Assembly (NCBI GenBank): GCA_947561715.1
Contig: OX387201.1
Coordinates: 5,040,001-5,104,000 of the forward strand
Length of the DNA stretch: 64,000 bases
Direction: 5' to 3'
Source: Ascidia mentula
Taxonomy: Eukaryota > Chordata > Ascidiacea > Phlebobranchia > Ascidiidae
Shown: positions 24,878-35,395 of the stretch, piece after piece
Layout: each line of letters starts with the position of its first letter
How positions within the stretch are numbered: the first letter of the stretch is position 1
Program-made: the position numbers and the translations under genes
Notes under the pieces: generated by a model
The model's database searches: none
The model's input: the letters and a program-made list of their open reading frames with translations, nothing else
Told to the model about the DNA's origin: nothing

Positions 24878-27301
24878 ACTCCCTAGTGAATTTTTTATGA
24901 TACACCATTCCTGAAACTAAGAACATACGTCTAGTAAAGCTTGGCTATGGCCATAGGCTAACAACACAGTGGGTATCGCGTTTTCTTTATCAAACGATGC
25001 AGGTGGTGCTTGCGGCAACATGACAAACACGCGAATATCGCTTGCCGCACTGTTAACACATGCAGCACACTGGATGTAATGATCGACACCTGCGGAAAAC
25101 CTATGCATGCGCTGAACGCGTTTATCATGATGATGACTAATGGAAAACAGCTTTGTAACTGGAAATGCACGTCATGCCACATATTACATAATACCTCTTC
25201 CTTCAAACCCACTTTTGAGTGATGGTGTTTTTCCACCAATAGTGTTACCCATACCTTCCTTCAAGGCTGCTTGTTGGGAGCAACTAACTCTCATCGCCTA
25301 CACAACGACCAAGCAGAGGACAACCCAATACAACGACCTATAGAAACGTTTTGAACTACCACTCACATTTACGTAATGATATTTTCCACATCTATGCTTC
25401 AGCCATTTAGTCCTAATCACTATATCACTGTGTTTTGCTGTGAGCAAATTGTCGTGTTGACTCGTATTCTTCCGAACAGAACACAAAACATTCTTTGGAG
25501 GGGAGCGTGAACGCCCCTGGGGCTTTGCAACGCTACACAGTTTTTGCTGACATCAACCATGTTCACAGTTAACGATGCTCAAGGCATGCGTACACCGCAA
25601 GCGTTTTATGACATGATAAGCGTCCGGCTTATTATTTGCGTGCAATGCATGGTCTGCAATTAATTACCCTCTGTTCTGTTGTAATCTCAAGCCAGTTCAA
25701 AGCTGTGTGCAAGTGACAGCTTGTGCCACTCTGTTGCAGATCCTGTTTTGGCAAATTGCTATTTCCAACTGCAACGGATATTCGTGATTGTCTGCGCGCG
25801 CGCAAATCCCTTTCACAAACACGCCTCAAGACAAGCCGTTAAACAAGATGACAGTTAAACTGTCGTTCCACGAACTGGTAAATTTGGCAAGAAATTTATG
25901 TCTGTCACGCTGCATTTCAAACGAACAATAAATGAAGTTGCTGGCATAAAAAATCTTCGCCTTGCTCGTGAAGGTAGCTGTTACGGCCCCAAAAGGTTAT
26001 TTGTTCTCTGTTGTCAAAGTGCATTCAAGCGTTATCATGCCTAAGACTGGAATGTGCCATTAAGTGTTGTTCCACGAACGCACTTCCCATGGCATTTTCA
26101 TTTCTTTGAAATCCTTAAACTTTGTTGACTTTTTCCACTTTCACTTTCATGCTTTGGTAGTTGAACGAAACTTCCTCTTTAGCGGTCGACTATATTTCGA
26201 TCTATAGCCTACTGGTATTCCACGAAGCATGAATAGGACATCCACACGAAAACAAATCTCATGGTGGCAAAAAAATTGTAATTAAAATTTAGTCTCAAAA
26301 TTGATCCGCTCAAAGAAATGCCCATTAAAATTAGGGCAAGGGCTGAAAAAGCCCGCGAGCTGAGGCGATCATAGTAGTTGTTATTTACTGTGTTTTTTGT
26401 GCCATAAATTTTGCATGCATTTTCCAGAGTTTGTGCACTACAAAAGGGGCTTTAGACATTTGTTCGTGCGATTTCCGTGTCAGCTCGATCACTATAAGCT
26501 TCCGTTCATCCTTGAACCAAACTTTATCGGTGGTTTACAGTCATAATAACGACACCGTAGTTTTGTGGCTTTATTACTTTAATTACTCTTGAGGTGTATA
26601 GACAGTTTATCCGTATAGTTCAATACTTTAATTCATGATCCCCCACATTAACTTTACAGTTACCAGTCACGAGGTTGACATTGGCCATTAGATATTACAA
26701 GTTGAATAAAATCTAGGCGTATGTTTTTCAACCAGCATCTTATCTTAAGCATTCCGATTAGTTTAAGTATTTAAAGTGTTTGAAATAAAAATGTACAAAT
26801 TGTTCCGCGCAGCTCATACAGGACACACGTGCTAAAATCTTGTTCCACAACTTTCTTACGACGAGAAGACACATCATGCTATCTTAACTTTTATGATGTT
26901 GCAAATCTAAAAGTTTAATTGCACAATAAATTTTACCAAAAATAAATATTTTTACTTCTACCAGATAGTAAGATTTCTACCAGACAGTAGTGGGTATTTC
27001 CCTTCCTCGAACATTTTGTTCCGGATCGCTGGTTTTAATTTGTTTTGTGATGAGTCATGCAGTAGGTCACGTACAACGTTTGTTCGTCCCAATGTTCTTT
27101 TTTTTGTACTACAGACTTTTCTTGTAAAATGGAACAATGATTTGACTTTTTTATTTTTTTTCTGTAGTGTTCATTTTTGTGGTTTTACTTGCTTCGTAAA
27201 GGTAGAATTTGTTAAAACAATTATGGGCAGAAATATTTGTGACCTCCTTTTTACTTCTTAGATTGTTTGTACTATTTGACGAGTGTATGCTAGCTTTTAT
27301 A
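24878..27301. other. Intergenic spacer between NADK and CPOX (divergent); no gene seen
   Basis: About 2.4 kb that should hold the divergent promoters of NADK (-) and CPOX (+). ORFs here are short and without recognisable similarity. A GC-rich imperfect palindrome lies near 25498-25525. Confidence 0.45.
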
Positions 27302-28489
27302 ATGGCCTCAAGATTTGGGAAAGTTTTTATTTCAAAAACCAAAATAGTGTCAGCTGCAGCAGCTGGCTTCGCTGGTACTTGTCTTTGCATGAAGTATGTG
27401 GGCTCCAAACAAGTGGATTTTCCAAGAACTTTGCTTAAACCAACACACTGCTTTGAGCACTCATCCAAAGAAGCTCAATACATACCCAAAATACCAGACA
27501 TCACAAGTTTTATGGCACCTCCAGTTACTCACTTATCCACACTGAGCAAAAATTCTGAAAGCATTGCGACCAAAATGGAGCTTTTAATAATGGAAACACA
27601 GGCAAAAGTGTGTAAAGCAATTGAGGCTTTGGAAGATGGCCAAAAGTTCATTGTTGACACATGGAGTAAAGAATCCAAAACTGGCGGTGGTGTTACGTGT
27701 GTGCTGCAAGACGGTAAGGTGTTTGAAAAAGCTGGAGTGAACGTATCTGTGGTTTATGGGAATTTGTCTGAGGGTGCAGAAAAACAGATGCGTGCTCGTG
27801 GCAAAGACTTTGAGAGAAAAGCTGACGGGAGCTTGCCATATATAGCAATGGGTGTAAGCTCAGTAATTCATCCCACTAATCCGCACTGTCCCACTATACA
27901 CTTCAACTATCGCTACTTTGAAGTGACCAGTGCAAACGGTACAAAATCATGGTGGTTTGGAGGTGGAACAGACCTGACACCCATGTATTTGGATGAGCTG
28001 GATGCAAAACATTTCCACAGAGAATTAAAGTCTGCCTGTGATGCCCATGGTGTTGAACTTTACCCCAAGTACAAAAAATGGTGTGACAAGTACTTTTACA
28101 TACCAATTAGGGGTGAATGCCGAGGAATAGGTGGAATTTTTTTTGATGATATGGATCAGCCAAGTGCACCAGAAGTGCTTGATTTCGTGAAATCCTGTGC
28201 CAATGCCATTGTGCCATGTTATGTGCCAATCATAACTAAAAACAAGAATAAGCCTTTTACACCTGAACAAAAACATTGGCAGCAATTAAGAAGAGGGAGG
28301 TATGTTGAGTTTAATCTGGTGTATGACCGTGGCACAAAGTTTGGGTTTCAAACCCCAGGGGCTCGCATTGAGAGCGTTTTGATGTCGCTGCCTTTGACTG
28401 CACGATGGGAATATATGCATTTGCCAAAACTGGGATCTGCTGAGAACAACATGCTACATGTTTTAAAAAACCCCAGGGACTGGGTTTAA
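27302..28489 (+). CDS. CPOX: Coproporphyrinogen-III oxidase (HemF type), intronless
   Basis: Haem biosynthesis enzyme that oxidatively decarboxylates coproporphyrinogen III to protoporphyrinogen IX in the mitochondrial intermembrane space. A single uninterrupted exon encodes 395 residues from the ATG at 27302 (MASRFGKVF); an in-frame Met five codons earlier (27287) is an alternative. The N-terminus has basic residues followed by a hydrophobic Ala-rich segment, as in a mitochondrial presequence. Family blocks are complete: [20 protein letters not shown], the signature [75 protein letters not shown] and [10 protein letters not shown]. There are no frame breaks, so the gene looks functional. Vertebrate CPOX has several introns; their absence here could mean intron loss or a retrocopy. 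Confidence 0.96.
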   Translation: MASRFGKVFISKTKIVSAAAAGFAGTCLCMKYVGSKQVDFPRTLLKPTHCFEHSSKEAQYIPKIPDITSFMAPPVTHLSTLSKNSESIATKMELLIMETQAKVCKAIEALEDGQKFIVDTWSKESKTGGGVTCVLQDGKVFEKAGVNVSVVYGNLSEGAEKQMRARGKDFERKADGSLPYIAMGVSSVIHPTNPHCPTIHFNYRYFEVTSANGTKSWWFGGGTDLTPMYLDELDAKHFHRELKSACDAHGVELYPKYKKWCDKYFYIPIRGECRGIGGIFFDDMDQPSAPEVLDFVKSCANAIVPCYVPIITKNKNKPFTPEQKHWQQLRRGRYVEFNLVYDRGTKFGFQTPGARIESVLMSLPLTARWEYMHLPKLGSAENNMLHVLKNPRDWV

Positions 28490-29600
28490 CAATTCAGGAA
28501 CAAAACTGCTTAACAATTGCATGTGATGCAGTGTTTGCAAATGATTTTCCATTCAAATTGCCAATCATTCTTACTCTCATGGTTTGAAGCAGTACATTCC
28601 TTTTCATGCAGTTTGTTTGTTTTTTGAAACAACAAAAAAACATAATAGATGCTGTTTATTACAAACTCAACTGCTTCCATGTAAATTAGAAAAAACATTA
28701 TACTTAAATATGCCTGTTTTTAGGTTGGTGTCTGGTGTCAGAGTTATGATAGTCCCATAATAACAGCTGAACTTTTTCAGGCTGTAGCTAAGTTACATTA
28801 AACACAATGTTTTAGATTTGGATCCAGTGGTTTCTTAATTGCATACAATAGAAAATTTATTTTGCCTGCTTAGAAATCATCAGTTTCTGCATACAGAAAA
28901 TACAATGCCAATTCGAGGTCTGTATTCTGCCAAAATTAGGCAACCAGTTACATTATTGTACAAGGTAAAATATCAAATTGCAGGTTTTTAGCACAACTGT
29001 GTGAGTAATAAAGAAACAAAAGTTAGGTGGAAGGAATTTTGCAAAGTCCCAACGTAATAACTGTTTGCCTTTGACAGTCGTAAGCACAAAGTTATTTGCT
29101 GCTTTATAAAATATGTTGGCCACAGCTTCCAGTCGCAGAAATGCGTTGAACAAAAAGGAAAAAAGGTTTCAGCGGGAAAAAGATGTTTGTCATCGTGCGA
29201 TGACACTCTTGATAACAAAGCGCACGAAGTGTGTCGTGAACGGCGCAAAACCACGACCTCACACTTACGCACCAAACAATGACGTATGAATGGCACAAAT
29301 GTTTGCTGGTGTTGCGTCACACTCGCAGGCAAATTGACCTCGATAGCTTGGGCTTCGTAAATGAGGTGTTAATTTTAGGTCAATAGCGCAGAGCAGAAGT
29401 TGAAATAGCCTCTGTTAAAATCTAAGAAAATTCAGTTGAGTAATCAAAAATGATGTCGGTGTAGTATTGGAAAGTTCGAGAAACCACAATGGCGTTGCCA
29501 TTTACAATAATATGCCTTTACAATAGACCTTGGAAGTTGTTGCTTACCTCTGTTTTGTCTTCTTGCAGGTATATAGATTTAACTTAATGTTTAGAGAATA
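28490..29600. other. Spacer between CPOX and RFK; no gene seen
   Basis: Contains the CPOX 3' UTR and the RFK promoter. ATTAAA near 28796 and AATAAA near 29006 are candidate poly(A) signals. Minus-strand ORFs near 29000-29330 show no recognisable protein. Confidence 0.45.
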
Positions 29601-30696
29601 ATGAAATTCGAAAAAATCATGAACTGCCTGCCCTATTTCTGCCAAGGCACTGTGGTGAAAGGATTTGGTAGAGGTAGTAAAGAGTTGGGAATTCCCACAG
29701 GTTGGTAGGCACATATTTGTTGTGTGGCCAGTAAATAGTTGTTAAAATTTAAACAGTCGGACATGTGTGTTTGTAAAACATATACACTGTGTTCACTAAA
29801 TAAGACTATTGTGTTTTTCAGCAAACTTCCCTGAGTCAGTTGTGGACAAGTTGCCAACTGATATGCAAACTGGTATCTATTTTGGATGGGCACAAGTTGA
29901 AAGCGGGAACGTACACAAAATGGTCATGAGTGTAGGCTGGAACCCATTTTACAAAAACACAAAAAAATCCATGGTAAACCTTTTAATTCAACTCAAAAAC
30001 TCGACATTGTTTGAGTAATCATAATAATAATTCAAAGCCCATTAGGTTCGTAGAAATGTGTTACCTTTTAACAAATTAATGTAAATGCTGTGAAGACAAT
30101 GTCAAACAGAGTCCCAGATCACCAAAAATTGTTGACAGTCCTAGCAATGCCTTGAGATTTGTAATTAAACCCTCAGCTTGCTTATTTTAGGAGACACACA
30201 TCATGCATGAATATGGTTCGGATTTCTATGGTTCCGTATTAAAATTGGTTATATTAGGATATATCCGTCCAGAAGAAAACTTCAAATCATTAGGTAAACT
30301 TCAACTTTATCATGACTTATATATATACATAAGTAGTGTGTAAACAACATAGATTACATTCAATATTTTCATTCCAAAATTGACCTTTTTTCAACGCCAC
30401 CTGTTGTGCGTGACACAGGTGGAAACTTAACATTTGCAAAATGTTAATATGAATATCCTCGTGTCAAACACAGTTTCACAAGTGTATTTTTTGCTTTTGC
30501 AGAAAGCCTGATTGGTGCAATACGTAATGACATTAATATTGCATCAGGCGAACTGGACAAACAGGAAATGGTGGTCTTTGCAAAAAACAATTTTTTTGAC
30601 AATTGCAACAACCAAGTCAAAAATCTATCCAAGAAATCTGTTTGTGATAATAACATTAACAATGGGATAAATGGTGAATCTCAAACAAAGAGTTAA
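29601..30696 (+). CDS. RFK: Riboflavin kinase
   Basis: ATP:riboflavin 5'-phosphotransferase making FMN, the first step to FAD. Four exons: 29601-29700, 29822-29973, 30191-30293, 30503-30696; 182 residues, slightly longer than the roughly 155 of vertebrate RFK. Hallmarks: GTVVKGFGRGSKELGIPT (glycine-rich ATP-binding loop with the PT(A)N motif split by intron 1), NFPESVVDKLP, TGIYFGWAQV, VMSVGWNPFYKNTKKS, HIMHEYGSDFYG (His and Glu region of the active site) and LGYIRPEENFKSLESLI. The extra length is an Asn/Lys/Ser-rich C-terminal tail after the conserved domain. The start ATG at 29601 gives the expected short lead before the core; a second Met lies six codons on. This is the monofunctional animal enzyme, not the bacterial RibF fusion. 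Confidence 0.95.
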
Positions 30697-32197
30697 TAAC
30701 ACATTAACGACAAGGCTGTTTTGTATTGAACAACCTCATTTCCTATGCAATGCGACAACCCATCTTTAAATTGATATACTGGCGAAAATGTTTTTTTTGT
30801 TTTATTGCAGTAAACTGTAAAATGTGATACAACAGTAATGTATTTTTTGTTATTTTCCATCTAGCATCTGAAAAACCGTACTAACCACAACTACTAATCT
30901 TTATTTGTTCATTTTTGAAAAACCTGTGTTTTATTTAATATATTATATATCCTAGTGTCTTTTGTTTTGTTAAAGACTAGTACCTACCCTTACGTCAAAC
31001 TAAAGAAAAACTTAGCTCGTTTTGGTGCACCCGTTTACTCTGTACAACAACAAGTTGTTATGATGTTTTTTGAACTGGTTTATAAACATGTTTATCTGTC
31101 CAAGATTTGAATCTACTGTTCCAATAATTTTGTGTTAGGAAATGTTCCATATCTGTTATGCACTGTAGAAAATTAAATATAAGTTATTGTGATAACTGCT
31201 GTTAGTGGCATTCCATAACAGTTAATAATGTTGCAATGTTTTTATTTTGATATCACCAATGTGGGGTATCATTTGAAATTTTTAAACATTAATGAGGTTT
31301 TGTCATTAAATTGTGTATTACATTTTTTGGGTTTGCTGTATATGTTGCATATCAGTGCCGGGGTAGTAAAAATGCAGTGGAGCCAACATATTTAGCGTGG
31401 CAGTGGAAAAAGCGTTATCCCACGTCAAACCATATACCGCACATTAAATGATTGAATAACAACGTGGTAAATTGAATAACTACCTCCCTATTTCTCAATC
31501 ATTCATGATACCATGTGACGTTTGGTGTAGGAAACCTGCATTTATTAACATCGGCTTTTTGTTTCCCGTATCATGAATATTAACAGCTGTTTGTTTCCGA
31601 CCCGAGTCCTCGAACGATTGGAACGCAGATCGAACATAGAATGCAGAAGGCATGGGGCGTTTTTCCCGCATGTTATATTCATTTTAAAACAGCCCCTAAT
31701 ATGTTTGCGACAACAGTAGGCCTACATAAATTGCTCATTACTGTTTACCAAACTGCTTGTCCGTAGAACAGCACGTCCACAGTGTTATTTTTGCTGTCAA
31801 AGCACCCAAAAAAGTCAGAAAAATCCAATACCATAGTGTAGCCAGAGGGGGAACCTTAAAGTTTCTTCACCTAAATTGCTAATGTGATGCCTGCTATCAA
31901 CTTGACACACATAGTAAGCTTTTTAAGGACGAAATACTAACCCTATTTTAAGAGTACAAACTCGTGTTTGTGACGTAACAATTACATTTTACGTCAGTTT
32001 TAATTGGTAACGAAAAAGTGACATACAACAAACATACGTAAGAGTGGACGAAGGCTACAATAACTAACGATAAATATTCGGGAAGAGACAGCGTACTTAG
32101 TTGCGCGTTATAACGATTATGTTTTGTATATATTGGTAATTGCAACATGTACCATTTTTATTTAATGTTTGTGTATTGTCAAACATTTTGCACACTA
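30697..32197. other. Convergent 3' spacer between RFK and carboxylesterase; no gene seen
   Basis: AT-rich 3' sequence. TTTATT near 32157 supplies a minus-strand AATAAA about 40 bases beyond the esterase stop. The 19-base string at 31861-31879 recurs at 37283-37301 and suggests a decayed dispersed repeat. Confidence 0.45.
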
Positions 32198-35100
32198 TCA
32201 ATGATCCGCATATGCATCCAAATTGTCCCAAAAATCACAGATCTCTTTGTACGGATCATTCACTAGAAAATCCTCCTCAGCTTGCAGTGTAAGAGCGGTA
32301 TAATGTTGTTTTGTGGTCGGGTCATTAAAAAATTTCCAGTTACGTGCATTTACTGCGGCACCTTCGGTACGTAATGTCTGGAAAACAATTGAAAATGCGA
32401 TGTTATAACTAACAGGCCTACAAAAAATTTAGTGTTTCATGCTAACTGACCATTTCTCAGCGGCAAACTACTTACGCAGGTTTTTACGGAATGAGTTTTG
32501 AAAGGACACATTTCTAAAGCAATCATGCCAGTGATGTAACAAGTCTACCTTTGTGTTTCCCTCTGCAGGGCCGTTAGGGTTTCCATATTTGGCGAAGTTG
32601 CTCCAGTACCAAATCAGTCGATGACCAAAAGTTATTTCATTTTGAGTGAAAGTATACGTTACCAACTCTTCAACATTAAAGAGGTACGCCAGTTCGGCGG
32701 CATGACAAACACGATCATAACAGAGTGGTTGCTCCCACACTTCCTAAATCAAAACAGTAGGCTATTAATATTTTTCTTGCAACGTAAACAATTGGAATTA
32801 CCTTAAACGACCAGGTTTGGTTAAATATGTACCACCATTGGTCAGTCCCATCCGATGCGTTGGCGGCAATTCTTTGTGGACAAATAAACAATCCTTCAGT
32901 AGCTAATTTGTTAAATAGCACTCTATTATCGCAATTTATGTCGTTTTCAACACACTGTAAAAAAATAAACAGTTGATGTAAGTGAATTGAACTACAATAA
33001 TGCCTGTAAACGCTTTGCGGCAGTTGGTCAGCAAATAAAATTAATTTTAGCTGATGCAAGCTTCATCCACAGAGCAAAATTTTGAATTCGTTTACCATAG
33101 GAGGATACATCTTCAATATTTCCCGCCCATCACGCTTAAACGCAGCCATGACTAATGCTGTGTATGCCAAGTTGCTTATTTTTTGACGAAGAGCTAGGGC
33201 AACAAAAATCATTCCTTCATCGACAGTTGATCCCAAAATCATAGGTTTTTTTTGTGCTGATCCCTGCAGTAATTTGAAAGCAGTGCTTTATGTTTGTAAA
33301 CTTTACCAATACGCTAAAGTACTTTCATAAACATGTCGATTGGCTGCTGTAGAAGTAAGTCTCCGTCAATTACAGGACTCCAAGGTTGAAATATCAACAT
33401 AATTTTGGAAGGATCAGTCACTACTGAAGTAGTTTCCTTGAAAGCCTTTTCTAATTCCAATAAAGTTCTAAAAATGTCGCATAACGCAGTAATATTTGAT
33501 TGGCACGATCGCTTCACAGCTGACGTATCGCGATCATGAGATTTGCAGGCTTGGCAGCCCAGGCATTGCAGCCTAGCTGGATCAGCCACTTTTTCCTGAC
33601 AAGTTGGAGCAAGATTTGAAAAACCAAGGTCCTGGTGAGGTTTGAACTCACGACCATGGGCTAACCAAGCCCAACGCTCTACCAACTGAGCTACAAGACC
33701 CTGAGGAAGCCTTGTTGGATAACAGGCGAAACGTCGGTTAATAAAATTACGTTTTTAATGTGTCAAAAGAACAGATTATTAAATTAGGAATACTGGTTAA
33801 CTGGAATATTTGATTTCAGTAGTCTCAGCGCCCCAATTCGCACCCTTAAATTTACAAATATGGTGCAAAAGCCTAAAAAATATTAAGAAGGGGGTTTATT
33901 GGGTTTTCAGTTTTTGCTTACTTTGATCGCAAGCAACTCATGTCATTTTCGTTGCAGTTGCATGCTTTCGCAAAGTTACTACCAAACTCTTGAGCATCTT
34001 TCATGTCCCGAAATGGCAAACCAAACGGATTGCTCTGCATAATAGCTTGATGAAATAAGGGATCGCTGTACTTTGAACCCAAATGAACGCCAACTGATTC
34101 CGCACCAGCACTTTGACCAAATAAGGTCACCTGCAAAGTTATCGAAACTTTGGTAAAATGTGCACAAATAGTTTCTGGTTTTTAAACAGCACCTTTGAAG
34201 CATCGCCACCAAAATTCGCGATGTTGTTTTTTACCCATTCCATAGCCTTTATTTGGTCCCAGATTCCGAAATTACCTTTTCCGTCATTTGTTGAACTATT
34301 TCCTTGCACCAAAAATCCCAAATGTGCAAGTCTACACAGAACAGTGGTAATGGTGTTGTTATTTCGTTGCAAAATATATGATACAAACGTCACCAAAAAA
34401 TTTTGTGTGCAGGAAAAAAACTATATGAATCACATACATAACTTACCTATAATTTGTTGTGACTACAATAACATCACCCAAACTGGCCATTTTGCGACCA
34501 TCATATAAAGTGCACGAACCGGCTCCGATTACAAAGTTTCCACCATGAAACCATACAAGAACAGGCAGTTTTTTGTGTCTACCATCCAAATACTGAGGAG
34601 CTATCTTAAAATGCTCGTGATTCAAAACCGCATCAGCTTCCACGTATGCCAATAACTTTTCGGGAATGAAAACATTCAGATATAAGCAGTCCTCGTCAGT
34701 CTACAATAAAATATTACTTTGATTGCAATTCTGTGCAAACTATACATTGAAGAGATGAGAAATCAAGCCAACACAATATTATGCAAGTCTTATACATAAT
34801 TTGGGAAATAGTATTGATTTCCAAATTGCTATAAAGTTTTATAAACCAAAAAAACGAATCCTTAGTATCTATTTAAATATAAACATTTGGGCGTAGCGTC
34901 ACTTATGTAAACTTTTTTTTGCATGATTTTAAATTAACTTACATCTAAAACCAAGTGTGGTCTCTATAGTTTACACGTTAAATTGTAACCACACTGATTT
35001 TCCAACCTTATGTGGACAAGAATAATTAGCAGCTTGTTGGTAACATGTTTGTGGACACCCAGGTCGTTTGTATCTTGCATCCCAAAACTTCTCTTCATAG

Positions 35101-35395
35101 GGAATTGGGTTTCTGGGATTCTTCCATCTATACTCTCCAGTTGGAGGCTGACTAAACGGGATACCCCAAAAAATACCTGCTTCTTTCGACTTGAATCCAA
35201 CCAATGAACCTTCGTTTGCTACAAAAAAGGCCAATATATAAACGATTCGGAATGTTTTATTTATTTAAACTTACTTGCTACAACCACATCAGTGCCTTGT
35301 TTCTCGGGTAAAAGCAACGAGGTAGGAAGCCCATCTGCCAGGGTTGCAACGAGTCCCCACAATGCAATACCAACCAAGATTTTCGGGTTTTTCAT
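32198..35395 (-). CDS. Secreted type-B carboxylesterase / cholinesterase-like hydrolase
   Basis: Alpha/beta-hydrolase of the carboxylesterase-cholinesterase family. Ten minus-strand exons: 35395-35275, 35218-35007, 34700-34447, 34331-34193, 34130-33922, 33467-33323, 33263-33096, 32954-32802, 32743-32549, 32377-32198; 591 residues, all in frame. The start MKNPKILVG begins a hydrophobic signal peptide of about 21 residues. Motifs: PPTGEYRWKNP, the signature EDCLYLNVF, oxyanion hole VWFHGGNF, and nucleophile elbow GQSAG. The catalytic triad is Ser249, Glu376 (STVDEG) and His481 (CHAAELAYLF); its spacing is close to that of butyrylcholinesterase. The usual HG before the acidic residue is HA here. 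The C-terminus (ICDFWDNLDAYADH) has no HxEL retention signal and no evident GPI tail, so secretion is inferred. Substrate is unknown. Intron 5 carries a tRNA-derived retroposon. A longer upstream start (Met at 35497) is less likely because it would bury the signal peptide. Confidence 0.93.
33520..33700 (-). mobile_element. tRNA-derived retroposon (SINE-like) in esterase intron 5
   Basis: Read on the minus strand, a tRNA-like head (33700-33628) is followed by about 100 bases of unique tail. The segment 33546-33592 of the tail is closely matched by 48784-48830 in another gene (caggctt, cagcc, aggcattgcagcc, agctggatcagccact). A polymerase III-type head plus a tail shared with a second locus is the structure of a SINE. 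The far boundary is not defined and no target duplication was identified here. Confidence 0.6.
33628..33700 (-). tRNA. tRNA-like head of the retroposon, probably not a functional tRNA
   Basis: 73 bases fold as a cloverleaf: acceptor GGTCTTG/CAGGACC (one G-T pair), D arm GCTC/GAGC with box A TAGCTCAGTTGG, anticodon stem TGGGC/GCCCA, and T arm GTGAG/CTCAC around TTCAAAC. One extra base lies between the D and anticodon stems, and the loop TTGGTTA gives no convincing isotype (GGT if taken literally). It lies inside an intron and is joined to a repeat tail, so a SINE head is more likely than a working tRNA gene. Confidence 0.45.
33701..33745 (+). repeat. Hammerhead-like hairpin repeat end abutting the retroposon
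   Basis: CTGAGGA (33701-33707), an extra A, a long hairpin (GCC, TGTT, loop GGAT, AACA, GGC) and GAAACGTCGG are followed by TTAATAAAA. The same architecture recurs in the exportin-7 foldback element. The CTGANGA and GAAA blocks resemble a hammerhead core, but the unpaired A at the base of stem II and the lack of an obvious stem III argue for caution. Confidence 0.4.

Noticed and set aside
33323..33685. 123-codon minus ORF read as one long esterase exon
   Set aside because: Its upstream half is the retroposon. Only the acceptor at 33469-33468 joins exon 5 in the right phase and gives a normal esterase sequence.
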